Shown piece after piece: positions 34,539 to 43,899 of a stretch of 55,129 bases of DNA. This DNA comes from Cellulosimicrobium funkei. GTDB taxonomy: Bacteria > Actinomycetota > Actinomycetes > Actinomycetales > Cellulomonadaceae. Under the pieces are notes generated by a model. That model was not told where the DNA came from, made no database searches, and saw only the letters and a program-made list of their open reading frames with translations. The position numbers were made by a program, and so were the translations under genes. Each line of letters starts with the position of its first letter. Positions within the stretch are counted from its first letter, which is position 1. The stretch is taken from NCBI RefSeq assembly GCF_001019615.1, contig NZ_JNBQ01000027.1:1-55129 (forward strand), read 5' to 3'.

Positions 34539-34802
34539 ATGTCGAGCAGGGGGTCGTACGTCCTCGCATCCGTGTCACGCACGGTGCGCACCGTCGAGCT
34601 GGTCGCCGCGTCGGGAGCGATGCGCCTGGCCGATCTGGCGTCGTGTCTCGGCGTGAGCCGCCCCGGGGCGTTCCGGATCGCGCAGACCCTGGTGGCGCAC
34701 CGGTGGCTCGTGCAGGGTGCGGACCGCCGCTACCGGATCGGGCCTGCCGCACGAGCGGTCGCCGACGAGTCGCAGCGTCCGGGGGGCACGCCCGGCGGTT
34801 GA
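34539..34802 (+). CDS. Stand-alone IclR-like helix-turn-helix protein
   Basis: 87 residues. VSRTVRTVELVAASGAMRLAD, then LASCLGVSRPGAFRIAQTL and HRWLVQGADRRYRIG match the winged helix of IclR regulators. The roughly 170-residue effector domain of the family is absent. TAGGGT at 34527-34532 lies 6 nt before the ATG, which favours an expressed gene, but neighbouring decay makes truncation possible. DNA target and role unknown. Confidence 0.55.
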   Translation: MSSRGSYVLASVSRTVRTVELVAASGAMRLADLASCLGVSRPGAFRIAQTLVAHRWLVQGADRRYRIGPAARAVADESQRPGGTPGG

Positions 34803-34913
34803 GCGGGGTGTCGTCTCGCCATGTGAGCGATGCCATCGACGGGACCGGGTGAATGTTCGCGACAAATCTTCCGTGATTTCGGGGCAAAGGGTCGTTAACC
34901 TGTGGAAACGGAC

Positions 34914-34932
34914 ACATCTGGACAGATGTCCA
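34914..34932. promoter_or_regulatory. Two interlocked palindromes
   Basis: ACATCTG-GA... reads as ACATCTG (34914-34920) with CAGATGT (34923-34929), and TGGACA (34919-34924) with TGTCCA (34927-34932). They lie in a comparatively AT-rich 150-bp stretch between the helix-turn-helix gene and a small membrane protein. Operator-like; the protein that binds is unknown. Confidence 0.4.
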
Positions 34933-34954
34933 GTCTGCGAGCGCTCGGAGCGCC

Positions 34955-35155
34955 GTGCACGCTGCTCGCATGTTCTGGGTGACGGTCGGCTGGGTGCTGG
35001 TCGTCCTTGGTGCAGCGACCGCGGTGGTCCCTGCCGATCGTGCGCGTCGGCGTGGTGCGACGGGTGCCGAGGGCCTCGCCATCGGGTGCGGCGGAGGACT
35101 CGCGCTCTGGGGAGCGGTCGTGGTGGTCGTCGTCTCGGTGCTCCAGCGACCGTGA
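34955..35155 (+). CDS. Small two-helix membrane protein
   Basis: 66 residues (or 61 from the ATG at 34970). Two hydrophobic segments, FWVTVGWVLVVLGAATAVV and a C-terminal ALWGAVVVVVVSVL, flank a basic loop PADRARRRG. GGAG at 34947-34950 favours the GTG at 34955. No family recognised; modest support because it is short. Confidence 0.5.
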   Translation: MHAARMFWVTVGWVLVVLGAATAVVPADRARRRGATGAEGLAIGCGGGLALWGAVVVVVVSVLQRP

Positions 35156-35202
35156 CGGCAGCCGGTCCTCCTCCTTGTGCAGGGGGCAGGGAGGCGGACC
35201 GG

Positions 35203-35748
35203 TCACCGCCGCAGGGCGGCGACGAGCCGCGCAGCCTCGGCTTCGATGCGGTCGAGCACCCGGCGGTAGACGTCGTCCGTCCGCCCGTAGGGATCCTCGA
35301 CGTCCGGCGCGTCGCGGTCCAGGTCGAGGCTCGCGCGGGCGCGCGGTGCGGCAGCGACGACCTCGGCGAGCCGCGCGGCGTCCTCGGACCGTGCCGTGCC
35401 GGGTCCCAGCCGTTCCGCGATCACCGCGAGCTCGGTGAGGAGGAACGACCGCCGGAGCGCCGCGGGCGCGAGCTCGAGGACCGCGGCACGGTGGCCTCGC
35501 GTCATCGCGAGCACGACGTCCGCCGACCTCACCAGGCCCTCGGTGAGCGGGCGGGCGACGAAGCCCGACGGGTCGAGACCGCGGCCCGACAGGAGACCGG
35601 CCATCCTGGGCGCGACGGGAGCGCCGACCACGGCGCCCGTCCCGGCGCTCGTCACGGCCACGGAGTCGTCCAGCGCGGAACCGAGCACGAGTTGTGCCGC
35701 GGGCGAGCGGCAGATGTTCCCGGTGCAGACGACGAGGACGGAGAGCAC
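35203..35748 (-). CDS. Low-molecular-weight protein tyrosine phosphatase
   Basis: 181 residues. The phosphatase loop CTGNICRSP starts at Cys8 (C-x5-R-S), and the general-acid loop DPYGR is near 151. It probably dephosphorylates the tyrosine kinase at 49.7 kb, as Wzb does with Wzc (inference from the shared locus). AAGGAGG precedes the GTG start. Divergent from the DUF4012 gene with 97 bp between. Confidence 0.9.
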   Translation of the reverse strand: MLSVLVVCTGNICRSPAAQLVLGSALDDSVAVTSAGTGAVVGAPVAPRMAGLLSGRGLDPSGFVARPLTEGLVRSADVVLAMTRGHRAAVLELAPAALRRSFLLTELAVIAERLGPGTARSEDAARLAEVVAAAPRARASLDLDRDAPDVEDPYGRTDDVYRRVLDRIEAEAARLVAALRR

Positions 35749-35845
35749 GCTTCAGACCTCCTTGCGACCGTGGGTCTGGGTAATGTAGCGCGAGCGGCGG
35801 CCCGCACCGGAGCCGTCGCACCGGGGGCGAGTCGCGGGGGGCGGC

Positions 35846-37753
35846 ATGGTGCACGACGGATGGGGTCCACTCTGGTCAGGGGGAGCGACGCTGGTCGCGC
35901 CGCCCGAACGAACCGGGCCCGGCCACGAGGGTCCCGCGGCGCGGACGCCGCACCGACGAGCGACGTCGCGACGGCTGCGCAGACGCCTCGCCGTGGCCAC
36001 CGGCGTCGTTCTCGTCGCGGTGCTGGCGTGGTCCGCCTGGCTGGTCACGGACGTCCTGCGGGCGCGCGCCGCGCTGGAGGACGTGGCCTCGACCCTTCCC
36101 GAGCTCCAGCAGCAGGTGCGGGCGGGTCAGGACGCCGGAGCGGCGATCGAGGAGGTCCGTCGCGCCGCGGGGGTCGCGGCGTCCGCGACGCACGGGCCCC
36201 AGTGGACGGTGGCCCACGCGCTGCCCTTCGTCGGCGACGACGCACGAGCCCTCGGCGAGGTCACGGGCGCGGTGGAGCGGGTCGCCGAGGACGCGCTGCC
36301 GCGCCTCGCCGACGCGGTCGCCGTCGCGTCGCCGTCGGCCCTCGCACCGTCGGGAGGAGCGGTCGACCTGGAGCCGCTCCGTCGGGCGCGCGACGACGTC
36401 GTCGCGGCCGACCGGGCCGTGACGGCGTCGTTCGAGACCGTCGCGGCGATCGACACGTCGGCGCTGGTCGGACCCCTGGCCTCCGCGGTGGACGACCTGC
36501 GCGAACAGCTCGGCGGGGTCGCGTCCCAGACGGCCACGGCCGCGCGTGCGGTCCAGCTCGTCCCGCCGATGCTCGGTGCCGAGGGGGCGCGCGACTATCT
36601 CGTGCTGGTCCAGAACAACGCCGAGCCGCGTGCGACCGGCGGGATCGCCGGGTCGGTGCTCCACCTGCGGGCCGACTCGGGAGCGGTTGAGCTCCTCGAC
36701 GTCCGCCCGGGCAGCGCGCTCGGTCCGTTCCCCGAGAGCGTGGTCGACCTGAGCGGTCCCGAGGCCGCGCTGTTCGGCGACGACCTCGGCAGGTACATGC
36801 TCAACGTCACGTCGACCCCCGACTTCCCACGCGCTGCGCGGGTGGCGCGCGAGGCCTGGCTGCGAGAGACCGGCCAGGAGGTCGACGGGGTCGTCGCGGT
36901 CGACCCCGTCGCCCTCGCGAGCGTGCTCGGCGCGACCGGGCCGGTCGAGGTCGCGACCCCGGACGGCGGGACGCTCCGGCTCACGGCGGACGACGCGGCG
37001 GGGTACCTGCTCAACGGCGTCTACGTCGACCACGCGGACCCCGCGGAACAGGACGCCGTGCTGGCACTCGTCGCCCGGCAGGTGCTCGACAGTCTGACCG
37101 CGGGGTCGGTCGACGCGGCGCCCCTCGTCGCCGCGCTCGCCGGGTCGGCGCAGGACGGTCGTGTGCTCGTGTGGTCCGCGCGGGCCGCGGAGCAGGACCT
37201 CCTCGCCGGCACGGTCCTGTCCGGCGAGCTCGTGGGCCGTCGCGCCGGACCGGCGGGCGGACCGTCGTCGCCCGTCGTCGGCGTCTACCTCAACGCGACC
37301 ACCGCGTCCAAGAGCGGCTACTACCTCGACTCGAGCGTGGCCCTCGGTGACGTGACCTGCCGGCCCGACGGCTCCCAGGCCTTCACCCTGCGGGTCACGC
37401 TCGCCTCCACGCTCACGGAGGTCGAGGCGGCACGGCTGCCGGAGTACGTGCTCGGTGCGGGAGGGGACGGCACGATCCGGACCAACCTGCTCGTCTACGC
37501 CCCGGAGGGCGGCGGGATCCGTGGCGCGTCCCCGGGGGACGCGGGGCGCGGGCTCTTCGCCCAGGTGCACGACGGGCTCGTCGTCGGAGCGCGGTCGGTG
37601 GCGGTCGCGCCGGGGGAGTCGGTGACGTACGAGTACGAGGTCGTGAGCGGCAAGAACCAGCGCGCCAATGTTTCCGTGAGGAAAACTCCTGGTGCCAGGG
37701 ACGAGACGACCGCCCTCCCGGCTATCGGGTGCGGCGCAGGTGTGTTCTCCTGA
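35846..37753 (+). CDS. DUF4012 domain-containing membrane protein
   Basis: 635 residues. A basic N-terminal tail, one membrane helix (about 49-70) and a large external domain. YLVLVQNNAEPRATGGIAGS, LDVRPGSALGPFPESVVDL and RAAEQDLL are the DUF4012 hallmarks; the family is found in Gram-positive exopolysaccharide loci, function undefined. It opens the plus-strand polysaccharide unit. Confidence 0.85.
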   Translation: MVHDGWGPLWSGGATLVAPPERTGPGHEGPAARTPHRRATSRRLRRRLAVATGVVLVAVLAWSAWLVTDVLRARAALEDVASTLPELQQQVRAGQDAGAAIEEVRRAAGVAASATHGPQWTVAHALPFVGDDARALGEVTGAVERVAEDALPRLADAVAVASPSALAPSGGAVDLEPLRRARDDVVAADRAVTASFETVAAIDTSALVGPLASAVDDLREQLGGVASQTATAARAVQLVPPMLGAEGARDYLVLVQNNAEPRATGGIAGSVLHLRADSGAVELLDVRPGSALGPFPESVVDLSGPEAALFGDDLGRYMLNVTSTPDFPRAARVAREAWLRETGQEVDGVVAVDPVALASVLGATGPVEVATPDGGTLRLTADDAAGYLLNGVYVDHADPAEQDAVLALVARQVLDSLTAGSVDAAPLVAALAGSAQDGRVLVWSARAAEQDLLAGTVLSGELVGRRAGPAGGPSSPVVGVYLNATTASKSGYYLDSSVALGDVTCRPDGSQAFTLRVTLASTLTEVEAARLPEYVLGAGGDGTIRTNLLVYAPEGGGIRGASPGDAGRGLFAQVHDGLVVGARSVAVAPGESVTYEYEVVSGKNQRANVSVRKTPGARDETTALPAIGCGAGVFS

Positions 37754-37762
37754 GGGAGCACG

Positions 37763-37815
37763 GCGGGGGCACGTGCGAGGGACGGTGTCGACGACGCCGT
37801 CCGCACCGCCCCCGC
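37763..37815 (+). other. Strong hairpin between DUF4012 and LAETG genes
   Basis: Outer arms GCGGGGGC (37763-37770) and GCCCCCGC (37808-37815) enclose an inner stem GGACGG/CCGTCC (37780-37785, 37797-37802). It could stabilise, process or attenuate the transcript before the wall-protein gene. Confidence 0.4.
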
Positions 37816-37844
37816 ACGAGTCCACGAACGCAGGGGGCCTTGAC

Positions 37845-38411
37845 ATGAAGCTTCGACGCGCAGCGACCACGCTGCTCCTCGCCGCGGCGCTCGCCGCGGC
37901 ACCGGCCGTCGCGACCGCCTACGAGGCGGACGAGTACGAGGTCGGCGTCTCCACGACCACGCCCGTGATCGGCGAGACGTTCACGGTGACGGTCGGCGGC
38001 CCGGCGGGCAACCCGACGATCACGCTGACGATCTCGTCGCCCGACGTCCCCGACGGCGCCATCTCGATCGCCGGGACCAAGGCGCTGACCAAGAACACGA
38101 CCGACGGCTTCGCGTCGTTCTCGGTGACGCTCTCCGAGCCGGGCACGTACTCGCTCGTCGCGACCGACGCGAACGGCACGGTGCTCTCCAGCCAGCAGAT
38201 CGTCGCCGTCCCCGCCTCCGACGGGTCCGGCGGCACCGGCTCGGGGGGCGACTCGGCCGACGGCGCCGGTGACGCGACCTCGGGCGGGCTCGCCGAGACC
38301 GGGTCCGACGACGTGATGCTGCTCGGCGGTGCGGCGCTGCTCGTCGCGGGCGGCGCGGCGGTCGTCCTGGTCGCGCGCAGCCGGCGCAAGTCCACGAGTA
38401 CCAAGGGCTGA
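37845..38411 (+). CDS. Small cell-wall-anchored protein (LAETG sorting signal)
   Basis: 188 residues. Signal peptide 1-25 ending AVATA; a single beta-sandwich-like domain (VIGETFTVTVGG ... GTYSLVATDANG); a Gly/Ser/Asp-rich linker; then LAETG (149-153), a hydrophobic helix and a basic tail ARSRRK. LAETG is the form used by class E sortases of high-GC Gram-positives. No sortase is in the window. Its place inside the exopolysaccharide locus suggests it holds or contacts the polymer at the wall (hypothesis). Confidence 0.85.
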   Translation: MKLRRAATTLLLAAALAAAPAVATAYEADEYEVGVSTTTPVIGETFTVTVGGPAGNPTITLTISSPDVPDGAISIAGTKALTKNTTDGFASFSVTLSEPGTYSLVATDANGTVLSSQQIVAVPASDGSGGTGSGGDSADGAGDATSGGLAETGSDDVMLLGGAALLVAGGAAVVLVARSRRKSTSTKG

Positions 38412-38417
38412 GGGCTG

Positions 38418-38433
38418 CCCGCCCTCGGGCGGG
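38418..38433 (+). terminator. Hairpin after the LAETG gene
   Basis: CCCGCC-CTCG-GGCGGG, starting 7 nt after the stop. It may end or reduce transcription before the sugar-transferase gene; the rest of the 192-bp gap shows nothing clear. Confidence 0.5.
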
Positions 38434-38603
38434 ACCTCGCTCACCGGTCGTCACGCGACCGACCGTCGCCGCGACGATGACGTCCCGGTCCGCGACGGTG
38501 AGACCCGGCAGGCCGTCCGGCGACGGCGACGCGCGCACGCCCCACGGGCGGCCGCGTCGTCGCCCGCGGGCGACCGCCACCACGGACGTCGCAGGGGGCC
38601 ACC

Positions 38604-40127
38604 ATGACGTTGGAGAAGGATCAGGAGATCGACGCCGTCGACGTCGGCGGCACGGGACGGCGGGTCGACGCACCGTCCTTCGACACCGGACAGCTCGTCC
38701 GGATCGCGCTCGGCGCCTACCGGCGCCCGGGCTGGAAGACACGACTCGCGCGGCGCGTCGCCGCCGTCGACGCGCTCGCCGTCGGTGCCGCCGTCGCGAC
38801 GGCGTACCTCGTCCGGTTCGACGGGATCGACGGGACCGTGCTGGACCTCCAGTACGGCGCCATCTCGGTCGCGCTGCTCATCGTCTGGTGGTGCGCGCTG
38901 CGGGCGGCGTTCTCGCGCGACAGCCGCAGCCTGGGATCGGGTGCGCCCGAGTACGCGCGCGTGGTCAACACGACGGTCGCCGTGTTCGGCGTGGTCGCGA
39001 TCGCCGCCTACCTCGTCAGGTACGACCTGGCCCGGGGGTACGTCGCCATCGCGCTGCCCGTCGGGCTGGTCCTCCTCCTGCTGGGGCGGTGGGCGGTCCG
39101 TCGCCAATTGGTCCACCTGCGTCGGCGTGGCCGTTGCCGGTCCCGGACGCTCGTCGTCGGCGGGCGCGACGGCGCCGCCCATCTCGTGGAGAGGCTGCGC
39201 GAGGCGGCGGACAGCGGCTACCAGGTCGTGGGTGCGTGCGTCCCGGGGGGTGCCGTCGAGCCGCACGAGACGGTGGCGGGCGTCCCGGTCGTCGGCGAGG
39301 TGGGGGACACCGCCCGCCTCGTCGAGCCGCTGCGGGCCGACACCGTGATGGTCACCGGGTCCGACCTCGTGACGCCCCGGACCGTCAAGCGGCTCGCGTG
39401 GGACCTCGAGCCCTGGGGGCGGGACCTCGTCCTCGCGCCCGCGCTGACCGACGTCGCGGGTCCGCGCATCCGGACCAGGCCCGTCGCCGGGCTGCCGCTC
39501 CTGCACGTCGAGGCGCCCGGGTACTCGGGCCCGCAGCACGTGCTCAAGCGCGCGTTCGACGTGGTCGGCGCCCTCGGGCTGCTCGTGCTCTTCTCCGTCC
39601 CGCTGCTCGTGACGGCGCTCGCGGTACGCCTGACGAGCCGTGGTCCGGTCCTGTTCGCGCAGGAGCGGGTGGGGCTGCGTGGCGAGCCGTTCACCGTCCT
39701 CAAGTTCCGCTCGATGGTCGTCGACGCGGAGTCACGGCTCGAGGACGTCCTCGGCGCGGGGAACGTGGGCGTGTTCTACAAGCCCCGGCAGGATCCGCGG
39801 GTCACCCGCGTGGGTGCGTTCATCCGCCGCTACTCGATCGACGAGCTCCCGCAGCTCCTCAACGTGCTCGGGGGCTCCATGAGCCTCGTCGGGCCACGCC
39901 CGCAGGTCGCGCTCGAGGTCGACCAGTACGACGACGAGATCGGTCGGCGCCTGCTCGTCAAGCCCGGTCTGACGGGACTGTGGCAGGTCTCCGGCCGCAA
40001 CAACCTCACGCTCGAGGAGAGCGTGCGGCTCGACCTCTACTACGTCGAGAACTGGACCATGACCGGGGACCTCCTCATCCTGCTGCGGACGCTGCGAGCG
40101 GTGGTGGGGCGTGACGGTGCGTACTGA
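38604..40127 (+). CDS. Initiating polyprenyl glycosylphosphotransferase (WbaP/WcaJ-like)
   Basis: 507 residues. Membrane helices in the first 170 residues, a CoA-binding-like middle domain (TLVVGGRDGAAHLVERL), and the C-terminal bacterial sugar transferase domain from about 314: KRAFDVVGALGLLVL, VLKFRSMVVDAE, RRYSIDELPQLLNVL, SLVGPRPQ and KPGLTGLWQVSGRNN. It transfers the first sugar-1-phosphate to undecaprenyl phosphate, starting each repeat unit. Confidence 0.92.
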   Translation: MTLEKDQEIDAVDVGGTGRRVDAPSFDTGQLVRIALGAYRRPGWKTRLARRVAAVDALAVGAAVATAYLVRFDGIDGTVLDLQYGAISVALLIVWWCALRAAFSRDSRSLGSGAPEYARVVNTTVAVFGVVAIAAYLVRYDLARGYVAIALPVGLVLLLLGRWAVRRQLVHLRRRGRCRSRTLVVGGRDGAAHLVERLREAADSGYQVVGACVPGGAVEPHETVAGVPVVGEVGDTARLVEPLRADTVMVTGSDLVTPRTVKRLAWDLEPWGRDLVLAPALTDVAGPRIRTRPVAGLPLLHVEAPGYSGPQHVLKRAFDVVGALGLLVLFSVPLLVTALAVRLTSRGPVLFAQERVGLRGEPFTVLKFRSMVVDAESRLEDVLGAGNVGVFYKPRQDPRVTRVGAFIRRYSIDELPQLLNVLGGSMSLVGPRPQVALEVDQYDDEIGRRLLVKPGLTGLWQVSGRNNLTLEESVRLDLYYVENWTMTGDLLILLRTLRAVVGRDGAY

Positions 40128-40139
40128 TGGTGGGGAGCC

Positions 40140-41397
40140 GTGATCGGCGCGTTCGCCTGGCTCACCACCGGCCGGCTCGCGGCCGCGGCGCTGCAGGCGG
40201 TGACCTTCGGTGCGCTCGCCGTGCTCGTCGGGCCGAGCGAGCTGGGTGTCGTGGGGTCGGTCGTCGCCACGCTCACGGTCCTGCAGGCGGTCTGGGACCT
40301 CGGCCTGTCGACCTACCTCGTGCGGACGCGTGCCGAGGCCCCGGACGACGGGCGCGTGCGGTCGGCGGTGGTGCTCAACCGGTTGACGACGGGGCCGCTG
40401 CTCGCCTCGGCCGCGCTCGCGGGCTGGCTCGTCCTCGTCGTCCTCGGTGGTGGCAGCCTGGCCCCGGTCCTCCCGCTCGCCGTGTGGGCCGCCGCCGAGC
40501 GCAACGCCGAGACCGTCGCGGGCATCGCGATCGCCGACGGACGGGCGCCCCTCGCGACTGCCAACCTCGTGGTCCGCCGAGCGGTGGCCGCAGCGGGGTT
40601 CGCCGCGCTCTGCGCCGGGGGCACCGAGCCCGTCCTCGCGTACGGGACGGCGATGGCGACGGGCTCGCTGCTGTCCGTCGTCTGGCTCAACGCGGCGAAC
40701 CGCCGCCGGCTCCCGGGGGGGCCGCCGGGCGCCGCTCGCCCAGGTGGTCCGCGAGGCGAGGCCCTTCTGGGTGAACACCGTCGCGGTGCAGGCGCGGAAC
40801 CTGGACGTCCCGATCGTCGTCCTGACCGGTGGCACGACGGCCGGGGGGCTGTACTCGCTGGCGAGCCGGCTGACCGTCCCGCTGCGGCTCGTCCCCACCT
40901 CGCTCGCGGTCGCGCTGCTCCCGCACGCGACGCGTGCTCCCGACACCGCGGCACGTCGGCGCGTGCTGTCGCACCTCGCCTGGCTCGTGTCCGGCGTGGC
41001 CGCCGTCTACGTGCTGCTCGCGGCGTGCGTCCCGGCGCTCGTCGAGGCGCTCCCCGTGCTGCACGAGTACCGCCCGGCCGTCGTCCCGGTGCAGATCATG
41101 CTCCTCGCGCTGCCGTTCGGCGCGGTCGCCTCGGTCTGCACGTCGCTCCTCCAGGGCTACGGCGACGCGGGGTTCGTCTCGGGTGCGGCGGTGACGATGT
41201 CGGCGGTCGCGCTCGTGGGGGCCGGGGTCGGGGCGCTGGTCGCGGGCGCGGCAGGGGCGGCCGCGGCCTACGGCGTGGCGCTCGTCCTCCAGTCGGCGCT
41301 GCTGGCGCGGAGGCTGGTGGGGCACCACCGCGCGACACCGAGCGTGCGCGCGACTCCGGTGAGCACCACGCCGCGGGCCGAGGAGGCGCGGCCATGA
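40140..41397 (+). pseudogene. Wzx-type flippase, frameshifted at a G7 run
   Basis: Membrane protein of the polysaccharide flippase (MATE/MOP) type, about 418 residues when repaired. Hydrophobic helices run in one frame up to WLNAANRRR, then at a run of seven G (40715-40721) the coding frame shifts by +1 and continues QVVREARPFWVNTVAVQARN and further helices to the stop at 41395-41397. Removing one G restores one frame. The family moves lipid-linked repeat units across the membrane. It overlaps the next gene by 4 bp, so the locus is otherwise well organised. Sequencing error, phase variation and true loss are all possible. Confidence 0.8.
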
Positions 41398-42434
41398 CCG
41401 TCGTGGGCTTCTGCTCGATCCTGGCCCAGGAGGACAACCTGGGTGACGTCGTCATCCGGCAGGAGATGCTGCGCGTCCTGCGGGAGTGCTGCGACGAGGT
41501 CGTGGTGTTCGCGGGACGGGCCGGCCGGTCCTACCGGGCCTCGTACGACCTGGACGGGACGACCGTGGTCACGCGACCGTGGGGCTTCCAGGCGCGGCTC
41601 CTGCGGACCGTCGTGGGCCGCGAGCGCCCGCTCCTCGTCTTCGCGCCCGGACCAGCACGTCTGGACGGGCGCCCCCGTGCGCTGCTCAAGAGCCTCACCA
41701 ACCTCGCCAACGTCGTGCTCGTACGCCTCGGTGGGGGCGAGTCGCTGACGCTCGGCCGTGCGGTGCGCGGTGACAGCCGGGCGGGTCGGTTCGTCGAGTC
41801 GGCCAGCGTCCGCCTGCAGTCCCTGTACGTGGCGCGCGACGAGGTGACCCGAGAGCTCCTGGGGCCGCGCGTCCGGGTCGGGCCGGACCTCGCCCTCGCG
41901 AGCGACGACGGCGCGTCGTCGTCGGGAAGGCGGAAGGACGCGATGGTGCTCTCGTTCCGCGGTGACCGGCCGGTCGACGAGGCGCTGGTCCGGGACGCGC
42001 TGGAGGCGGCGCGGCGCACCGGGACGCGCCCGGTGCTGGTGACCCAGGTCCGCCGTGACGGCGAGCAGCACGCCCGCCTCGCCCAGGTCCACGGGATCGA
42101 CCACGTCGCGTGGGTCGGCGACCATCGTGAGCAGCTCGCCCGGGTGACCCGGGCGATGCTCTCTGCCCGGGTGGTGGTGAGCGACCGGCTCCACGCGCTG
42201 CTGCTCGGGGCCCGCAACGGGGCCGTCGTCGTGCCCGTGAGCACGCCGGCGAGCGACAAGCTGCCGACGACCCTCGCAGTGCTCCCCACGACGGAGCCGC
42301 CCGGCGACGTCGGTGCGCTCCTGGCACCGCTGGGCGACCCGGTCGCGGTCGACCGCCGGGCCGCCCGGGCAGCGGTCGACGAGGTACGGGCGCTCGTCGT
42401 CGCGCGCGCCGAGGGACTGAAGGGTGGCTCCTGA
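41394..42434 (+). CDS. Polysaccharide pyruvyl transferase family protein
   Basis: 346 residues. The N-terminal GFCSILAQEDNLGDVVIRQEM, VLVRLGGGESLT, VGPDLAL and the late motif ARVVVSDRLHALLLG match the CsaB/WcaK family, which adds pyruvate ketals to sugars of surface polymers from phosphoenolpyruvate. The ATG overlaps the flippase stop. Pyruvylation would give the polymer acidic groups. Confidence 0.85.
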   Translation: MTVVGFCSILAQEDNLGDVVIRQEMLRVLRECCDEVVVFAGRAGRSYRASYDLDGTTVVTRPWGFQARLLRTVVGRERPLLVFAPGPARLDGRPRALLKSLTNLANVVLVRLGGGESLTLGRAVRGDSRAGRFVESASVRLQSLYVARDEVTRELLGPRVRVGPDLALASDDGASSSGRRKDAMVLSFRGDRPVDEALVRDALEAARRTGTRPVLVTQVRRDGEQHARLAQVHGIDHVAWVGDHREQLARVTRAMLSARVVVSDRLHALLLGARNGAVVVPVSTPASDKLPTTLAVLPTTEPPGDVGALLAPLGDPVAVDRRAARAAVDEVRALVVARAEGLKGGS

Positions 42435-43899
42435 GATGTCGCCGACCGTTCCTGTGCTGACCACCGTCCTCGGGGCGGTGCTCCTGCTCGCGCTCGGGGG
42501 GACTCGCCGCGGGGTGCTCGTCGGCCCGCTCGGCCTGTCGGTGTTCATGCTCGTCGCGATCTACGGCTTGCGCCCGTTGCTCATGATCGACCGTGCGGCC
42601 TACGACTTCTACGGTCTGCGGGTCACCGACGGGTTCCAGCAGGCGACGTGGGTCGGGCTGGTCGCCGTGGTCTCCCTCTTCGTGGGGTACGCGGCGCGCG
42701 CCGCGCGGCGCGCGCCGACGCGGGTGGGCGGGGCGGTCCCGCGCGACGGTGGCGACGGACGGACCGGGGCGGCGGACGCCCTCGCGCGCGTGCCGCTCTG
42801 GGGTGCTGCGGCGTTCTGCGTGGCGACGGTCCTGCTCTGGTTCGCGGCCGTCGCCGCCTACGGTGGCGGCGCGGGCTTCCTGTCGCTCATGTTCTCGGGG
42901 CGGTCGGCCGCGGTCGACGCGCGGCTCGAGGGCATGCCGGCGATCGTCATGGCGCTGCCGGTCGTGGGCGCGCTGGCGCTCGCGGCGGTCCGCGTCGTGC
43001 GCGACCGCCGCACGCGACCCACGCCCGGCGAGCGCCTGCTCTACTGGGCGGCGGTGGCGTTCGCCGTCGTGCCGACCACCGCGCTCGGCACCCGGCGCTT
43101 CCTGCTCCCGGTGGTCCTCCTGGCCGTCGTCGCGGCGTCCGCGAGGGCGTGGGACCGCCGGGTCCGGCCGAGCCACGTCGCGCTGGCGGTCGTCGGTCTC
43201 CTCGCGCTCGCGATCGTCCCGTTCGTGCGCAGCGCCGGTTCGCGCTCGGAGGGGGCGTCGTTGGGGACGGCGATGCAGGAGTTCTACGAGGTCGAGGGCA
43301 CCCGGGGGGTCGCGGAGAGCTTCCTGTTGTCCTACGACACGGAGATGTTCTCCTACGTCGCGTACGCGGCGCCGCGACTGGGCGCAGACCTGCCGGTCGG
43401 GTGGGGACGCGGGACCGTGCTGGAGCTGGTGCTCGCACCGCTGCCGGCGGGCGTCCTCAGCACGGAGACCTGGAGCAACGTGCGGCTGCGCGCCATGTTC
43501 GGCGGCTCGTGCGCCGAGTACCTGTGCCCCGTGCCGAGCCTGCCGGGCGCCCTCTACCTCGACTTCGCCCTCGCGGGGGTCGTGCTGGGCATGCTCGTCT
43601 TCGGGTGGTTCGTGCACGCGAGCCAGGCGGCCCTGCCCTCGGCGCGGGGCGCGAGGCTCGTCCTGACCCTCGGCTTCATCTCCTTCGTCCCGAACGTCGT
43701 CCGCGGCAACCCGGCCGCGCAGCTCGCCATCCTCGCGCAGGTCGTGGTCGTCACGATCGTCGGCCTCTGGCTGCTGCGGCTCCTCCTGGGCCCGGGACCG
43801 CCCCGGTCCCGCCACGCAGACCCGCCCGGCGCGGGTGAGGCGGCCCCGCCGCCCTCGCCGTCCCAAGTACCCGACCACCTGACGAAGGGTGTGCCATGA
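42424..43899 (+). CDS. Wzy-like polysaccharide polymerase
   Basis: 491-residue membrane protein with about ten helices and a large polar loop between about 285 and 370 ([21 protein letters not shown], then [16 protein letters not shown]), the layout of O-antigen polymerases; such proteins have little sequence conservation. The GTG at 42424 has GAGGGA 7 nt upstream; an ATG at 42436 is an alternative. It should join repeat units on the outer face. The stop overlaps the next gene. Confidence 0.75.
   Translation: MAPEMSPTVPVLTTVLGAVLLLALGGTRRGVLVGPLGLSVFMLVAIYGLRPLLMIDRAAYDFYGLRVTDGFQQATWVGLVAVVSLFVGYAARAARRAPTRVGGAVPRDGGDGRTGAADALARVPLWGAAAFCVATVLLWFAAVAAYGGGAGFLSLMFSGRSAAVDARLEGMPAIVMALPVVGALALAAVRVVRDRRTRPTPGERLLYWAAVAFAVVPTTALGTRRFLLPVVLLAVVAASARAWDRRVRPSHVALAVVGLLALAIVPFVRSAGSRSEGASLGTAMQEFYEVEGTRGVAESFLLSYDTEMFSYVAYAAPRLGADLPVGWGRGTVLELVLAPLPAGVLSTETWSNVRLRAMFGGSCAEYLCPVPSLPGALYLDFALAGVVLGMLVFGWFVHASQAALPSARGARLVLTLGFISFVPNVVRGNPAAQLAILAQVVVVTIVGLWLLRLLLGPGPPRSRHADPPGAGEAAPPPSPSQVPDHLTKGVP

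Noticed and set aside
40140-42434. Apparent 764-residue fusion of flippase and pyruvyl transferase
   Set aside because: The two lie in the same numeric frame only because of the G7 frameshift; the middle segment is Arg/Gly/Ala-rich noise and the true flippase continuation is in another frame ending at the transferase ATG.
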